DNA from: Saccharospirillum impatiens DSM 12546
GTDB taxonomy: Bacteria > Pseudomonadota > Gammaproteobacteria > Pseudomonadales > Natronospirillaceae
Length of the DNA stretch: 64,000 nucleotides
Direction: 5' to 3'
Assembly (NCBI RefSeq): GCF_000423605.1
Contig: NZ_AUIH01000022.1
Span: 21,759-85,758, forward strand
The notes below the pieces were generated by a model. The model worked only from the letters and a program-made list of their open reading frames with translations. It ran no database searches and was not told the origin of the DNA. The stretch's first letter is position 1; each line of letters begins with the position of its first letter. The translations under genes and the position numbers were made by a program. This document shows positions 1-9,632 of the stretch, in pieces.

Positions 1-188
1 CGCCATCAAATGTGGTGCAAAGTGTAACAAATAATCGCTGGAAGAAGCGTTTGTGATCGACTTCCCATCCGCCGGCACCAACCCTTTGATACGGTTTGTT
101 ACATTATGTCGAGGTCCTGTCGAGGTACTCTGTCCGTGCCCATAGCGCCAACAACGATAAAAAAATACCGAACACGCTGGAGTACGCA

Positions 189-1457
189 ATGACCCGATCC
201 AACCGCACGATGGCGTTCAACGCCATGCTATTACTGCTGCCGGGCCTGTCTCAGGCAGGTTCCGTTGAAGTGTTGCACTATTGGACCAGCGGCGGTGAAG
301 CCCGCTCTGTTCAGGTGTTGCAGGAGGCCATGCAGGAAGATGGTCACACCTGGGATGACTTCGTTGTACAGGGCGGCGGTGGCGGTAATGCCATGGCCAC
401 CCTGCAAGAGCGGGTTCTGCGCGGCAACCCGCCCACAGCGGCCCAGATCAAGGGTCTGGACATTCAACGCTGGGCCCGCCTGGGCTTTCTGAGCAACATT
501 AACGACCTGGCTGATGAGCAACAGTGGGATCAGCGACTGCCTCCCGTGGTCGCCTCCGCGATGCAATACAACGGTGACTACGTCGCGGTACCGGTAAATG
601 TGCACCGAACCAATTGGTTATGGGCCAACAAACGCATCCTCGATGCAGTAGGTGTCGCCATTCCATCCACCTGGGCTGAGTTTGACCAGGCCGCAGACCT
701 CATCGCAGACGCCGGCTACCAGGTGATCGCCCAGGGGCACCAGAATTGGCAACATGCCACCCTGTTTGAATCGGTGGCCTTGTCGGTCGGGGGCCCGGAC
801 TTTTACCGGGAAGCACTGGTCGAGCATGATTTTCGCGCCATGCGCGGCGACACGATGGATGCCGTGTTTGACCGGTACTACCGGCTGCTCGATCACATAA
901 CGCTGTCAGACGACCTGAGCGAGTGGAACCAGGCCACCGCCCTGATCATCAATGACGAAGCCGCGTTTCAGTTTATGGGAGACTGGGCCAAAGGAGAATT
1001 TTCGGCTGAAGGCAAGGAGGCCAACACCGACTACATCTGTGCACCGGTGCCCGGCACCGAAAATCAGTTCCTGTTTAATATCGACAGTTTTGCCATCTTC
1101 GATCTGCGCGATGCAGACCAGGCTGATCAATCGGCCCAGAATGACCTGGTGCGCAACATTATGGACGATTCCTTTCAGCGCACCTTCAACCAGAACAAAG
1201 GCTCGATTCCACCCCGTACAGACATGAGCATGAGTGCCTTCGACGATTGCGCCCAGGTGTCGATGAACGAGTTTATCGCAGCCGCCGCCAATGACGCCCT
1301 GCTGCCCAGCATTGCCCATGGCATGGCAACCACGGGTACTGTTCAGGGCTATTTTTACGAGAAAATAGGCGAACTGACGGTGAATCCGATTTCACCGTCA
1401 GAATCGTCGCGCGAACTGGCCAAAGCAATTCGCTATGGTCAGTACGTTATAAAATAA
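189..1457 (+). CDS. ABC transporter sugar-type extracellular solute-binding protein
   Basis: 422-residue periplasmic binding protein of the family 1 solute-binding type, most like glucose/mannose-type sugar binders. It would capture a sugar and deliver it to an inner-membrane ABC permease. The N-terminus reads as a signal peptide (basic MTRSNR, hydrophobic MLLLLPGL, likely cleavage after SQAG). The mature protein starts VEVLHYWTSGGE, followed by GGGGGNAMATLQ and a GNPPTAAQ segment typical of this subfamily. The ATG at 189 is preferred over an upstream in-frame start because GGAG lies 6 nt ahead of it and the signal peptide follows directly. No permease or ATPase genes follow; the next gene is convergent. 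Partners, if linked, must lie upstream of the window. Family assignment is firm; the substrate is inferred. Confidence 0.85.
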   Translation: MTRSNRTMAFNAMLLLLPGLSQAGSVEVLHYWTSGGEARSVQVLQEAMQEDGHTWDDFVVQGGGGGNAMATLQERVLRGNPPTAAQIKGLDIQRWARLGFLSNINDLADEQQWDQRLPPVVASAMQYNGDYVAVPVNVHRTNWLWANKRILDAVGVAIPSTWAEFDQAADLIADAGYQVIAQGHQNWQHATLFESVALSVGGPDFYREALVEHDFRAMRGDTMDAVFDRYYRLLDHITLSDDLSEWNQATALIINDEAAFQFMGDWAKGEFSAEGKEANTDYICAPVPGTENQFLFNIDSFAIFDLRDADQADQSAQNDLVRNIMDDSFQRTFNQNKGSIPPRTDMSMSAFDDCAQVSMNEFIAAAANDALLPSIAHGMATTGTVQGYFYEKIGELTVNPISPSESSRELAKAIRYGQYVIK

Positions 1458-1462
1458 GCAGA

Positions 1463-1496
1463 TTACCCGCGCAGTCAGCCCTGACTGCGCGGGTAA
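1463..1496. terminator. Convergent hairpin between the solute-binding gene and glgP
   Basis: Perfect 16-bp stem (1463-1478 with 1481-1496) and a 2-nt loop between two convergent genes. The left arm contains the glgP stop codon. There is no strong T-run on either side; the minus-strand side is moderately T-rich. It probably acts as a bidirectional terminator or mRNA 3' stabiliser. Confidence 0.6.
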
Positions 1497-3943
1497 GGTT
1501 TGAGGTGCCAGATGCGTTGCACGTAGTCTTCAATCGAACGGTCTGAATTGAATTTACCCATGGTTGCCGTGTTGATGATAGCGCTGCGTGCCCAGGCTTT
1601 TTTATCCTGGTATCGGGCTTCTACCTGTTGTTGGGCGTCGCAGTAGCTGCGAAAGTCTGCCAACACCTTGTAGGGATCCCCACCTTTCAACAGGCTGTGT
1701 TTAATCGACGACACCGCCCCCGGGTTATCCGGTGTGAAATAGCCATTATCCAGCCAGTCGAGAACCGCCTTAAGCTCTTCATCTTCATGGTACAGATCAA
1801 AAGGGTTGTAGCCCTGCTTATCAAGTTGGCGAACGTCATCGACAGACAGACCGAAAATAAACACATTATCCCGGCCTGCCTCTTCAGCAATCTCAATATT
1901 GGCACCATCCAGAGTGCCGATGGTCAGTGCGCCGTTCAAAGCGAGTTTCATATTGCCGGTGCCCGAGGCTTCTTTGCCTGCGGTTGAAATTTGCTCCGAC
2001 AGATCGGCCGCCGGTATGATCTTTTCAGCCAGGCTAACTCGATAATTGGGCAACATCACGACTTTAAGCTTACCCTGAATGCGGACGTCATTATTGATGC
2101 GCTCGGCCACGCAATTAATGGCATAGATAATGTCTTTGGCCAATGTGTACGCTGGCGCGGCCTTGGCACCAAACAGGAAAACACGCGGAACCTTTACGGC
2201 ATCCGGATCGTCAAGCAAACGACGGTACAACAGCAAAATATGCAGCAGGTTTAAATGCTGTCGCTTGTACTCATGCAGGCGCTTTATCTGAACATCAAAC
2301 AGAGCGTCGGGTTCAATGTCGATACCCGTAAGGCGTTTGACTTCACCGGCCAGATCTACCTTATTCTGATGTTTGATGGCCATGAACTCAGACTGAAATC
2401 CCTCATCGTCAGCCAGGGTGGTCAGTCGCTCAAGCTTACTCAGGTGCAAAGGCCAGTCGGACTCGATGTGTTTGTCGATCAGCGTGGATAACCGTGGATT
2501 GCAGGCCTTCAGCCAGCGCCGGGGAGTGACTCCGTTGGTTACGTTGGTGAATTTTCCAGGCCAGAGCTGATCGAAATGCGGAAACAGGTCAGACTTGACC
2601 AGATTGGAATGAACCTCAGCGACCCCGTTGACAGTATGCGAGCCGATGACCGACAAATGCGCCATGCGAACTTTCCGTTGATGCCCCTCCTCAATGACCG
2701 ATAATCGGGCTTTCATCGCATCGTCGCCGGGCCAACGGCGCTCGACATCCTGACTCAGAAAACGATGATTAATTTCAAAGATGATTTCCAGATGCCGGGG
2801 CAATACCCTGGCGAAAAGCGCCAGGCTCCAGGTTTCCAGGGCTTCCGGCAACAAGGTGTGATTGGTATAGGAAAAGACCGGGTGACAAATTGCCCAGGCG
2901 CTATCCCAACCCAGACGCTTTTCGTCCATCAGCACGCGCATCAGTTCAGGGATGGCCACTGCCGGGTGAGTGTCGTTCAATTGCACGGCAACGCGCTCAG
3001 CAAACTGGGACCAGTCATCACCATGGGCTCGCTGATACCGCCGGATAATGTCAGCCAGCGACGCCGCACTGAAAAAATACTGTTGAATCAGGCGCAGTTC
3101 CTTGCCTGCATCCGTTTCGTCGTTGGGGTACAACACTTTGGAAATGGTCTCTGCCTGCGCTTGCTCGACCTGGGCATCAACATAGCCACCCGCGTTGAAC
3201 ACATCCCAGTCAAAGTAGTCGGTCGCCCGGCTCTCCCAGAGGCGGAGAATATTAACGTTGCTCCCGCCATACCCGACAATCGGTATATCCCAGGGCACTG
3301 CCTTGACGGTCCGTGCCGGTCGCCAGACCTTATAAGCGCGCCCGCCTTCACTGAGCGTTTCAACATAGCCATAGAGTTTGATCTCCTGAACCGATTCCGG
3401 CCGACAGACCTCCCAGGGGTTGCCATACTCGCGCCAGTCATCCGGTCGCTCAACTTGCCGACCCTGGTTAAAGCTTTGCTCAAACAGCCCATGCTCATAG
3501 TGAATGCCGTAACCTACGGCCGGGTAATTCAACGTGGCCAGGGAATCCAGAAAACAGGCGGCAAGACGCCCCAGGCCGCCGTTGCCCAGAGCCATATCCG
3601 GCTCTTCTTCCAGAATATCGGTTAATGATTGCCCCAGATTCGCCAGGGCTTGCTCTGCGAAGCCATACAACTGCAGATTATTCAGGTTATTGGACAGCAG
3701 CCGCCCCATCAGAAACTCCATGGACAGATAATTCACGGCCCGGGTGTCCTGTGTGGAATGGGAGCGCTGAGTATCGGTGAGGCCTGCCATAACGGCCTCA
3801 TTGACGGCGCCTGCGGTGGCTTTCCACCAGCTCTGGGGGCTGGCTTTTTCTTCGTAGGTACCCTGGGTCACGTGAAGATGGTGCACGATACTGGCCTGCA
3901 GGGACTCAACAGTAAAAGGAGGTTGCGCGTTGCTATTCGTCAT
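1475..3943 (-). CDS. glgP: Glycogen/maltodextrin phosphorylase
   Basis: 822 residues, matching the usual 815-830 of GlgP. It releases glucose-1-phosphate from alpha-1,4-glucans using pyridoxal phosphate. The family signatures are visible: YLSMEFLMGRLL near the N-terminus, LGNGGLGRLAACFLDSLAT, and the PLP site EASGTGNMKLALNG with the Schiff-base lysine at about residue 666. The start at 3943 gives MTNSNAQPPFTVESL, comparable in length to E. coli GlgP; an upstream in-frame start at 3976 would run further into the preceding gene. The chosen ATG lies inside the 3' end of the ComFB-like gene (11-bp overlap), so translational coupling is likely. No other glycogen genes are in the window. Confidence 0.95.
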   Translation of the reverse strand: MTNSNAQPPFTVESLQASIVHHLHVTQGTYEEKASPQSWWKATAGAVNEAVMAGLTDTQRSHSTQDTRAVNYLSMEFLMGRLLSNNLNNLQLYGFAEQALANLGQSLTDILEEEPDMALGNGGLGRLAACFLDSLATLNYPAVGYGIHYEHGLFEQSFNQGRQVERPDDWREYGNPWEVCRPESVQEIKLYGYVETLSEGGRAYKVWRPARTVKAVPWDIPIVGYGGSNVNILRLWESRATDYFDWDVFNAGGYVDAQVEQAQAETISKVLYPNDETDAGKELRLIQQYFFSAASLADIIRRYQRAHGDDWSQFAERVAVQLNDTHPAVAIPELMRVLMDEKRLGWDSAWAICHPVFSYTNHTLLPEALETWSLALFARVLPRHLEIIFEINHRFLSQDVERRWPGDDAMKARLSVIEEGHQRKVRMAHLSVIGSHTVNGVAEVHSNLVKSDLFPHFDQLWPGKFTNVTNGVTPRRWLKACNPRLSTLIDKHIESDWPLHLSKLERLTTLADDEGFQSEFMAIKHQNKVDLAGEVKRLTGIDIEPDALFDVQIKRLHEYKRQHLNLLHILLLYRRLLDDPDAVKVPRVFLFGAKAAPAYTLAKDIIYAINCVAERINNDVRIQGKLKVVMLPNYRVSLAEKIIPAADLSEQISTAGKEASGTGNMKLALNGALTIGTLDGANIEIAEEAGRDNVFIFGLSVDDVRQLDKQGYNPFDLYHEDEELKAVLDWLDNGYFTPDNPGAVSSIKHSLLKGGDPYKVLADFRSYCDAQQQVEARYQDKKAWARSAIINTATMGKFNSDRSIEDYVQRIWHLKPYPRSQG

Positions 3944-4205
3944 CGCGGTGATGCCCGGAAACGAAGGCCAGTGCATGCGTCACGGCCTTTTCGACTTCAG
4001 TCTCCATCCCATGTTGCTCCTGCACCGACAGATAAAACGCCATATCCACCGAAAACCGGTAGTAGCGTGCAGGCAACTGATTCAGCGCCACACACGCGAT
4101 GTCGGCCAGTTCATTTTCTGTTTTTCCGTCGGCTTCCAACCGGCCTTTCAAATCATCGATCACCAGCTTTTCGTAATAATTGGCGATTTGGGTGTCTATG
4201 GTCAT
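3933..4205 (-). CDS. ComFB-like small protein
   Basis: 90-residue protein resembling the late-competence ComFB family: an N-terminal NYYEKLVIDDL helix followed by the signature DIACVALNQLPARYY. The GGAGG site lies 7 nt before the ATG. In known ComFB proteins the middle often carries a Cys pair; here the corresponding stretch (EADGKTENELAD) has none and the protein has a single Cys. ComFB proteins from other bacteria have been described as cyclic-dinucleotide receptors (general knowledge, not visible here). The gene overlaps glgP by 11 bp, suggesting that they are co-translated and functionally linked. The function here is unknown. Confidence 0.75.
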   Translation of the reverse strand: MTIDTQIANYYEKLVIDDLKGRLEADGKTENELADIACVALNQLPARYYRFSVDMAFYLSVQEQHGMETEVEKAVTHALAFVSGHHRDDE

Positions 4206-4275
4206 GCGCGTGCCTCCGTAAATCCTGCCCTGAAGACTAGCCGATATTTAGCCAAGTAACAGAGTCGGTGTAACC

Positions 4276-6516
4276 TTATTCAACACCGATGCTTGCGACG
4301 CTCTGGAACCCTCGGGGCAATTTATTACCCCGGCGACCGCGCTCACCCAGATAGTGCTCCAGATCCGCGCCTTTCAGTTTCAATTTGCGCTTACCTGAGT
4401 AGATCAGCAGCGTATCACCACTACCGAGCACCACCGCACCGATCATGTATTCTTCATGTTCAGTTGCCCGCGCTGCCGGTATGTTGATGATTTTATTGCC
4501 CTTGCCTTTGGCCAGCTCAGGCAGATCACGCACCGGAAACACCAACAGTCGTCCTTCATTGCTAACCGCTGCCAGATAGTCCGTCTCACGTTGATGAACA
4601 ACCGCCGGTGCCAGAACCCGGGCGTTTCTAGGCAGGCTTAATAGCGCCTTGCCGGCTTTGTTTTTACTGACCATGTCTTCAAACCGGCCAATAAAGCCGT
4701 AACCGGCATCTGAAGCCAGCAGATACTGCTGGTTGGGTTCGTCGAGCAGCAGGCCACGCATCTCTGCACCCGGCGGCGGACTGACACGTCCTGATATGGG
4801 TTCGCCCTGCCCCCTGGCTGATGGCAATGCATGAGTGGCCAGCGTATAGGACCGACCGGTCGAGTCGAGCAGCACGGTAGGCTGGTTACTCTTGCCTGGT
4901 GCGCTGAAAGCAAACGCATCGCCGGCCTTGTAACTGAGGTTAACGCCGTCGATGTCGTGCCCCTTAGCGGCCCTGATCCAGCCTTTTTGGGACAACACTA
5001 CGGTAACGGGTTCTGACGGCAGTACTTCGGTTTCACTGAACGCCTGGGCTTCTTCGCGTTGAACTCGCTGAGTTCGACGGTCGTCGCCGAAAGTATCCGC
5101 ATCGGCCATGATCTCTTTTTTGATCAGGGTGCGCATACGAGTGGCTGAGCCCAGGATTTTTTCGATCTTGTCACGCTCGGCGGCGAGGTCATCCTGTTCG
5201 CCACGGATCTTGAACTCCTCCAGTTTGGCCAGTTGCCGTAGCTTCAGTTCGAGAATGGCTTCTGCCTGCACATCACTCAGTTTGAAGCGGCTCATCAACT
5301 CTTGTTTGGGCTCATCTTCGGTGCGAATAATGTGAATGACTTCATCGATATTCAGGTAAGCGATCAGCAAACCGTCGAGTATATGCAGCCGGGCGATGAC
5401 TTTATCGAGGCGATGCTGCAATCGGCGACGCACAGTCGTGGTTCTGAAGGTCAGCCACTCGCTCAGGATATGAGTCAGGGATTTAACCTGGGGCCGGCCA
5501 TCGGTACCAATCATGTTCAGGTTAATACGGATGGTTTTTTCGAGATCGGTGGTGGCGAACAGGTGGTTCATTACAGCATCGACATCAACCCGGTTGCTGC
5601 GAGGCTCAATAACCAGTCGCGTCGGATTTTCATGATCGGATTCATCGCGCAGATCAACCACCATCGGCAGTTTCTTGACCTGCATCTGGTGGGCAATCTG
5701 CTCCAGTATCTTGGAGCCGGATACCTGATAGGGAAGCTCGGTAATGACAATATCGCCCCCTTCGGTGCCATACCGTGCCCGAACCTTGACTGTACCACGG
5801 CCAGACTCGTAAATTTTCTGCAGATCCGCCGTCGGCGTTATCAGCTCGCCACCGGTTGGAAAATCAGGCCCCTTGATGTGCATCATAACGTCGGCCAGCG
5901 ACGCATCGGGTGAGTCCAGCATATGAATGCAGGCAGCAGCGACTTCACGAATGTTGTGCGGTGGTATATCGGTGGCCATACCGACGGCAATACCGGTGGT
6001 GCCGTTCAGCAGAATATGCGGCAATCGTGCCGGCAACACCGAGGGCTCTTCCATGGTGCCATCAAAATTGGAAACCCAGTCAACCGTGCCCTGACCGAGC
6101 TCATCGAGCAACAGACCCGCATGCGCATGCAGGCGCGACTCGGTGTAACGCATGGCAGCGAAAGATTTCGGGTCGTCGGGTGCCCCCCAGTTACCCTGAC
6201 CATCGACCAGCGGGTACCGGTAGGAAAACGGTTGCGCCATTAGCACCATGGCTTCATAACAAGCGCTGTCGCCGTGTGGGTGGTATTTACCCAGCACATC
6301 ACCCACTGTCCGGGCGGATTTCTTGTATTTGGAGGTGCTTTTCAACCCCAGCTCGCTCATCGCATAGATGATGCGCCGCTGCACGGGCTTGAGGCCATCA
6401 CCCAGGTGGGGCAAGGCCCGGTCCAGAATGACGTACATGGAATAATCCAGATACGCCTTTTCAGTAAACTGGCTGAGCGACAGATGCTCGATGTATTCGC
6501 CGGATTGTTCAGTCAT
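4276..6516 (-). CDS. parC: DNA topoisomerase IV subunit A
   Basis: 746 residues, the usual ParC length. This is the DNA-cleaving subunit of topoisomerase IV, which separates daughter chromosomes together with ParE. The N-terminus ([19 protein letters not shown]) and [11 protein letters not shown] are ParC-like. The catalytic tyrosine is in AMRYTE at about residue 124. The quinolone-determining stretch reads [12 protein letters not shown], so Ser84 and Glu88 (E. coli Ser80/Glu84) are wild type. The C-terminal beta-pinwheel blades are present. The start at 6516 ([11 protein letters not shown]) aligns with the E. coli start; the in-frame extension to 6570 has no family support. parE is not adjacent. 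Confidence 0.97.
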   Translation of the reverse strand: MTEQSGEYIEHLSLSQFTEKAYLDYSMYVILDRALPHLGDGLKPVQRRIIYAMSELGLKSTSKYKKSARTVGDVLGKYHPHGDSACYEAMVLMAQPFSYRYPLVDGQGNWGAPDDPKSFAAMRYTESRLHAHAGLLLDELGQGTVDWVSNFDGTMEEPSVLPARLPHILLNGTTGIAVGMATDIPPHNIREVAAACIHMLDSPDASLADVMMHIKGPDFPTGGELITPTADLQKIYESGRGTVKVRARYGTEGGDIVITELPYQVSGSKILEQIAHQMQVKKLPMVVDLRDESDHENPTRLVIEPRSNRVDVDAVMNHLFATTDLEKTIRINLNMIGTDGRPQVKSLTHILSEWLTFRTTTVRRRLQHRLDKVIARLHILDGLLIAYLNIDEVIHIIRTEDEPKQELMSRFKLSDVQAEAILELKLRQLAKLEEFKIRGEQDDLAAERDKIEKILGSATRMRTLIKKEIMADADTFGDDRRTQRVQREEAQAFSETEVLPSEPVTVVLSQKGWIRAAKGHDIDGVNLSYKAGDAFAFSAPGKSNQPTVLLDSTGRSYTLATHALPSARGQGEPISGRVSPPPGAEMRGLLLDEPNQQYLLASDAGYGFIGRFEDMVSKNKAGKALLSLPRNARVLAPAVVHQRETDYLAAVSNEGRLLVFPVRDLPELAKGKGNKIINIPAARATEHEEYMIGAVVLGSGDTLLIYSGKRKLKLKGADLEHYLGERGRRGNKLPRGFQSVASIGVE

Positions 6517-6946
6517 TCGATGGGTTCGCCTTAACAGGGCACCCGATTCTGGAAGGCACCCCGGGATCAATAGAATCAGACCGGTGTCGGTTCAAACTGG
6601 CGCAAGTGTCGCAATTTCAACCGCTTATGACAATCAGGCATGGGTTTGCCAAGGCACAACGGCGTTGTCAACTGACCGGCATAACCTGTTACCGGAGCCT
6701 TTGGGCTCTCGTGTTTCTGTGGCAAACTGCAATCCGAGAGCGGCCGCATTGCCTTTCGTGCCAGAAAACCGTGCCAGCCACCGGGCTTACCTCTCCGGGG
6801 TCGGCGTGAACCCGTCCATGGGGCCTGGACCGCAGCATCCTTGCTGCGGACTCCCCCGGATAGGCAGGCCCGGAGGCTAGCACTCGGATTAGCGGTCAGC
6901 CTGACTAATAAAAGACGTTTAAAATAACCATAAAAAGGAAACTGGC
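6517..6946. other. Intergenic region between divergent parC and the acylase gene
   Basis: 430 bp without a convincing gene. It holds one palindromic repeat (6781-6873). The rest should contain the divergent promoters of parC and the acylase gene, but I see no clear -35/-10 pair. The AT-rich stretch just upstream of 6947 is the most promoter-like part. Small open frames here run through the palindrome and have no protein-like features. Confidence 0.6.
6781..6873 (-). repeat. Palindromic intergenic repeat, copy B
   Basis: Outer arms 6781-6800 and 6853-6873 pair with three differences. The inner hairpin 6830-6849 is a perfect 8-bp stem with a 4-nt loop. The conserved core (6802-6821, minus strand) reads CCATGGACGGGTTCACGCCG. 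The element carries the same ccggtggc edge as the other copies. Confidence 0.8.
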
Positions 6947-9352
6947 ATGGCCGTATCGCGCCCTATTCGATGGATTTTCAGGACCCTTTTACTGTTGCTG
7001 GTCCTGTTGGCAGGCGCTATCGCCTGGCTCTGGTGGCAACTGAATGGCAGTTTGGCGCCACTTGAAGGCACCCATCCGATGCCCGGCCTGAACGCTGACG
7101 TCCGCATTGAGCGTGATGCTAAGGGCATTCCGACGATTTACGCCCAAAACCGGCCAGACGCCGCCTATGCGCTCGGTGTTTTGCACGCTCAGGAGCGCTT
7201 CTTCCAGATGGATTTGTTGCGTCGCAACTCCGCCGGCGAGCTAGCTGAGTTGGTCGGCGAAGCGGCGCTGGCCTACGATCAGGACATTCGCGTCCACCAG
7301 TTTCGCAAACGGGGGGAACGTGCCGTCGCTGCCCTGAAGCGACCTGAGCTACTGCGCCTCAATGCCTATACCGCCGGGGTGAACGCCGGCCTGGCCGCTC
7401 TAGATAGCCCTCCATTCGAATATCGCTTGCTGCAAACCCAGCCCCGTAACTGGCAACCGGCAGACAGCATGCTTGCTCTGTACAGCATGTATCTTGACCT
7501 CCAGCCTCAATGGAACGAGCGCGAGCGCTCACTGGCAGTGATGAAAGATTTGCTGCCGAACGACTGGTATACCTTCCTGACCCCGGCAGGCGGCGAATGG
7601 GACTCTCCCGTTCACGGTGAGGCGTATCAATGGTCGCCGTTCTTTCCCGAGCAACCGCTTGCTGAGCTACAGGCCCCCCAGGAAGTAGCTTCCGCTGGTG
7701 ACCTGAAGCCCTGGCATTATCAGGATACCGTGGAGCTGGGCTCCAATAACTGGTCTGTCTCCGGCAACCTGACCGACTATGATGCCGGCATGGTGGCCGA
7801 TGACATGCACTTGGGTCTGAGCGTGCCTAACATCTGGTACCGTGCCAGCTGGACCGTCGCCGGGGCCGACCGGCGCATCACCGGGGCGACCTTGCCTGGC
7901 GCACCCGCCATGGTGGTTGGCTCTAACGAACACATTGCCTGGGGCTTCACCAACTCCAATGGTGACTTTCACGACACCATTATTCTGCAAACCAATGCTG
8001 AAGAATCGGAATACCTGACGCCGGCGGGCTGGCAGCCCTTTACTGTCGAGAACGAAGTGGTTCAGGTGAAAGGCGCTGAACCCGTCACAGCAGCAGTGAA
8101 AACCACCCGCTGGGGACCTGTCATCGGTTACGATCATTTTGGCAACATGCTGGCCATGCGCTGGGTGGCTCACGACCCGGAAGGAGCCAACCTGGACCTG
8201 ACCCGAATGGAAACCGCCAACACCGTCTACGATGCGCTGACGATCGCGGCCACCTCGGGGGTGCCCGGCCAAAACCTGAACGTCGTGGATGTGCGCGGCA
8301 ATCAGGCCTGGACAATCATGGGCCGTCTGCCACGGCGCTTCGGATTCGTCGAGGCCGGCATTTCTCCGACTGAACCGGCCGACTGGTCAACTGGCGAACT
8401 GGGGTGGTCCGGCTATCTGAGCCCATCTGAGTTCCCCGCCCTGGTAAACCCGGCCGGCGATCGTATCTGGACAGCCAATGCCCGCATTGTATCCGATGAA
8501 CTGCTCGATCTGGTTGGCCGCAGCGACTACGCTCTGGGCGCGCGTCAGCAGCAAATCGAGACCGGGCTCTTTGCACGGGAACAATTCGATGAACAGGCGT
8601 TTCTTGATATTGCGCTCGATGACCGCGCCCTTTTCCTGCAACGCTGGCAACGACTGCTGCTTGCGGTACTTGAGAACGACGAAAGCCCCGGTGCCATCGA
8701 ACGATCCGAGTTGGCCGAGTACGTGGCCCGATGGGAAGGGCGGGCCAGCAAAACCTCCGTTGGGTACCTGGCCGTTAAACGGTTCCGTGAACGCATCATC
8801 AATCACACCATAGGATCGGTTTACCGCCAGCTCGACAGCGCCAGCAATGTCTTCTGGCCAGAACGTGTGGATAATTTTCTGGAATATCCGGTTTGGGCGC
8901 TGGTCACTCAGCAGCCGGAACAGCATTTGCCACTTGGCTATGACGACTGGGATGATTTCATGCTGTCAATGGTCGATGAAACCCTCCAGGTGATGACCGT
9001 CGATGGCGAGCCGCTGTCCGATCAGACCTGGGGCAAAGCCAACACTCTGTCGATCAGCCACCCGTTAAGCGCCGCTGTACCCCTGCTATCGCGCTGGCTC
9101 GATATGCCTGAAGAGCCGATGGACGGCGACACTTACATGCCACGGGTGCAGCGCCGGAGCAATGGTGCATCCGAGCGCATGGTAGTCGCGCCAGGTCAGG
9201 AAGAAAACGGGATTTTTCACATGCCGGCTGGCCAGAGCGGCCACCCGATGTCGCCTTATTACGACCGGGGCCATCGTGATTGGGTCGAAGGGCGCCCAAG
9301 CGGGTTCATGCCCGGGCCGACACAATGGCGCATGACACTGGAACCGATGTAA
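6947..9352 (+). CDS. Penicillin acylase family (N-terminal nucleophile) amidohydrolase
   Basis: 801 residues. These enzymes hydrolyse amide bonds of small molecules (beta-lactam side chains, acyl-homoserine lactones) and mature by self-cleavage. An N-terminal hydrophobic segment (about residues 9-30) acts as a signal or anchor. The alpha-chain region contains DAAYALGVLHAQERFFQMD. The cleavage site and nucleophile are in ELGSNNW, with Ser266 becoming the N-terminus of the beta chain. The DDMHLGLSVPNIWYRA and FGFTNSNGD-like stretches that follow (here WGFTNSNGD) are family hallmarks. The RBS is AAGGA about 8 nt upstream. It is a single gene flanked by a strong hairpin downstream. The family is certain; the substrate cannot be read from the sequence. 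Confidence 0.93.
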   Translation: MAVSRPIRWIFRTLLLLLVLLAGAIAWLWWQLNGSLAPLEGTHPMPGLNADVRIERDAKGIPTIYAQNRPDAAYALGVLHAQERFFQMDLLRRNSAGELAELVGEAALAYDQDIRVHQFRKRGERAVAALKRPELLRLNAYTAGVNAGLAALDSPPFEYRLLQTQPRNWQPADSMLALYSMYLDLQPQWNERERSLAVMKDLLPNDWYTFLTPAGGEWDSPVHGEAYQWSPFFPEQPLAELQAPQEVASAGDLKPWHYQDTVELGSNNWSVSGNLTDYDAGMVADDMHLGLSVPNIWYRASWTVAGADRRITGATLPGAPAMVVGSNEHIAWGFTNSNGDFHDTIILQTNAEESEYLTPAGWQPFTVENEVVQVKGAEPVTAAVKTTRWGPVIGYDHFGNMLAMRWVAHDPEGANLDLTRMETANTVYDALTIAATSGVPGQNLNVVDVRGNQAWTIMGRLPRRFGFVEAGISPTEPADWSTGELGWSGYLSPSEFPALVNPAGDRIWTANARIVSDELLDLVGRSDYALGARQQQIETGLFAREQFDEQAFLDIALDDRALFLQRWQRLLLAVLENDESPGAIERSELAEYVARWEGRASKTSVGYLAVKRFRERIINHTIGSVYRQLDSASNVFWPERVDNFLEYPVWALVTQQPEQHLPLGYDDWDDFMLSMVDETLQVMTVDGEPLSDQTWGKANTLSISHPLSAAVPLLSRWLDMPEEPMDGDTYMPRVQRRSNGASERMVVAPGQEENGIFHMPAGQSGHPMSPYYDRGHRDWVEGRPSGFMPGPTQWRMTLEPM

Positions 9353-9370
9353 TTATACACGACGGAAATC

Positions 9371-9410
9371 CCTGTACCGAGTGGGCGGTTTGCCGCCCAC
9401 TCGGTACAGG
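9371..9410. terminator. Strong 18-bp perfect hairpin after the acylase gene
   Basis: Arms 9371-9388 and 9393-9410 pair perfectly (18 bp) around a TTTG loop. They start 18 nt after the acylase stop. No T-run follows, so it may be a 3' stabilising hairpin rather than a classic intrinsic terminator. Confidence 0.55.
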
Positions 9411-9543
9411 CCGGTAAGTCTGATCAGGCGCTACGGGACCAGGCCACAGGATAGAAACCCCCGCCCTGGCAAGTACCTTAGCGCCTCACCTTACTCATAC
9501 TAAAACAAAAACGCTCCTGGCATGTCAGCCCTTGCTGCTGACT

Positions 9544-9569
9544 CCACCGGGTGCAACCACACCCGGTGG
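9544..9569. repeat. Hairpin CCACCGGGTG / CACCCGGTGG
   Basis: Perfect 10-bp stem with a 6-nt loop in the 280-bp gap between the acylase gene and hemE. The gap is convergent. The arms resemble the ccgggt/acccgg edges of the longer palindromic repeats, but the conserved core is absent. It could be a remnant copy or the hemE terminator. Confidence 0.45.
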
Positions 9570-9632
9570 CATGCACTTGACTGGGTAGCCCGGGTTAACA
9601 CCAGAAACCACCGCTGACTGCCCGCAAAAGCA

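Noticed and set aside
1..188. Possible end of an upstream gene or a promoter at the left edge
   Set aside because: No frame with recognisable protein features and no box pair with acceptable spacing could be identified; TTGATA at 86-91 lacks a -10 at the right distance.
2765..3625. 286-codon plus-strand open frame opposite glgP
   Set aside because: It mirrors the codon pattern of the well-supported glgP, has no domain-like sequence, and is typical of shadow frames in GC-rich DNA. The same holds for 13840-14427 opposite gltD and 53860-54660 opposite chpA.
4276..6516. Possible quinolone-resistance substitutions in parC
   Set aside because: The key residues Ser84 and Glu88 are the wild-type ones.
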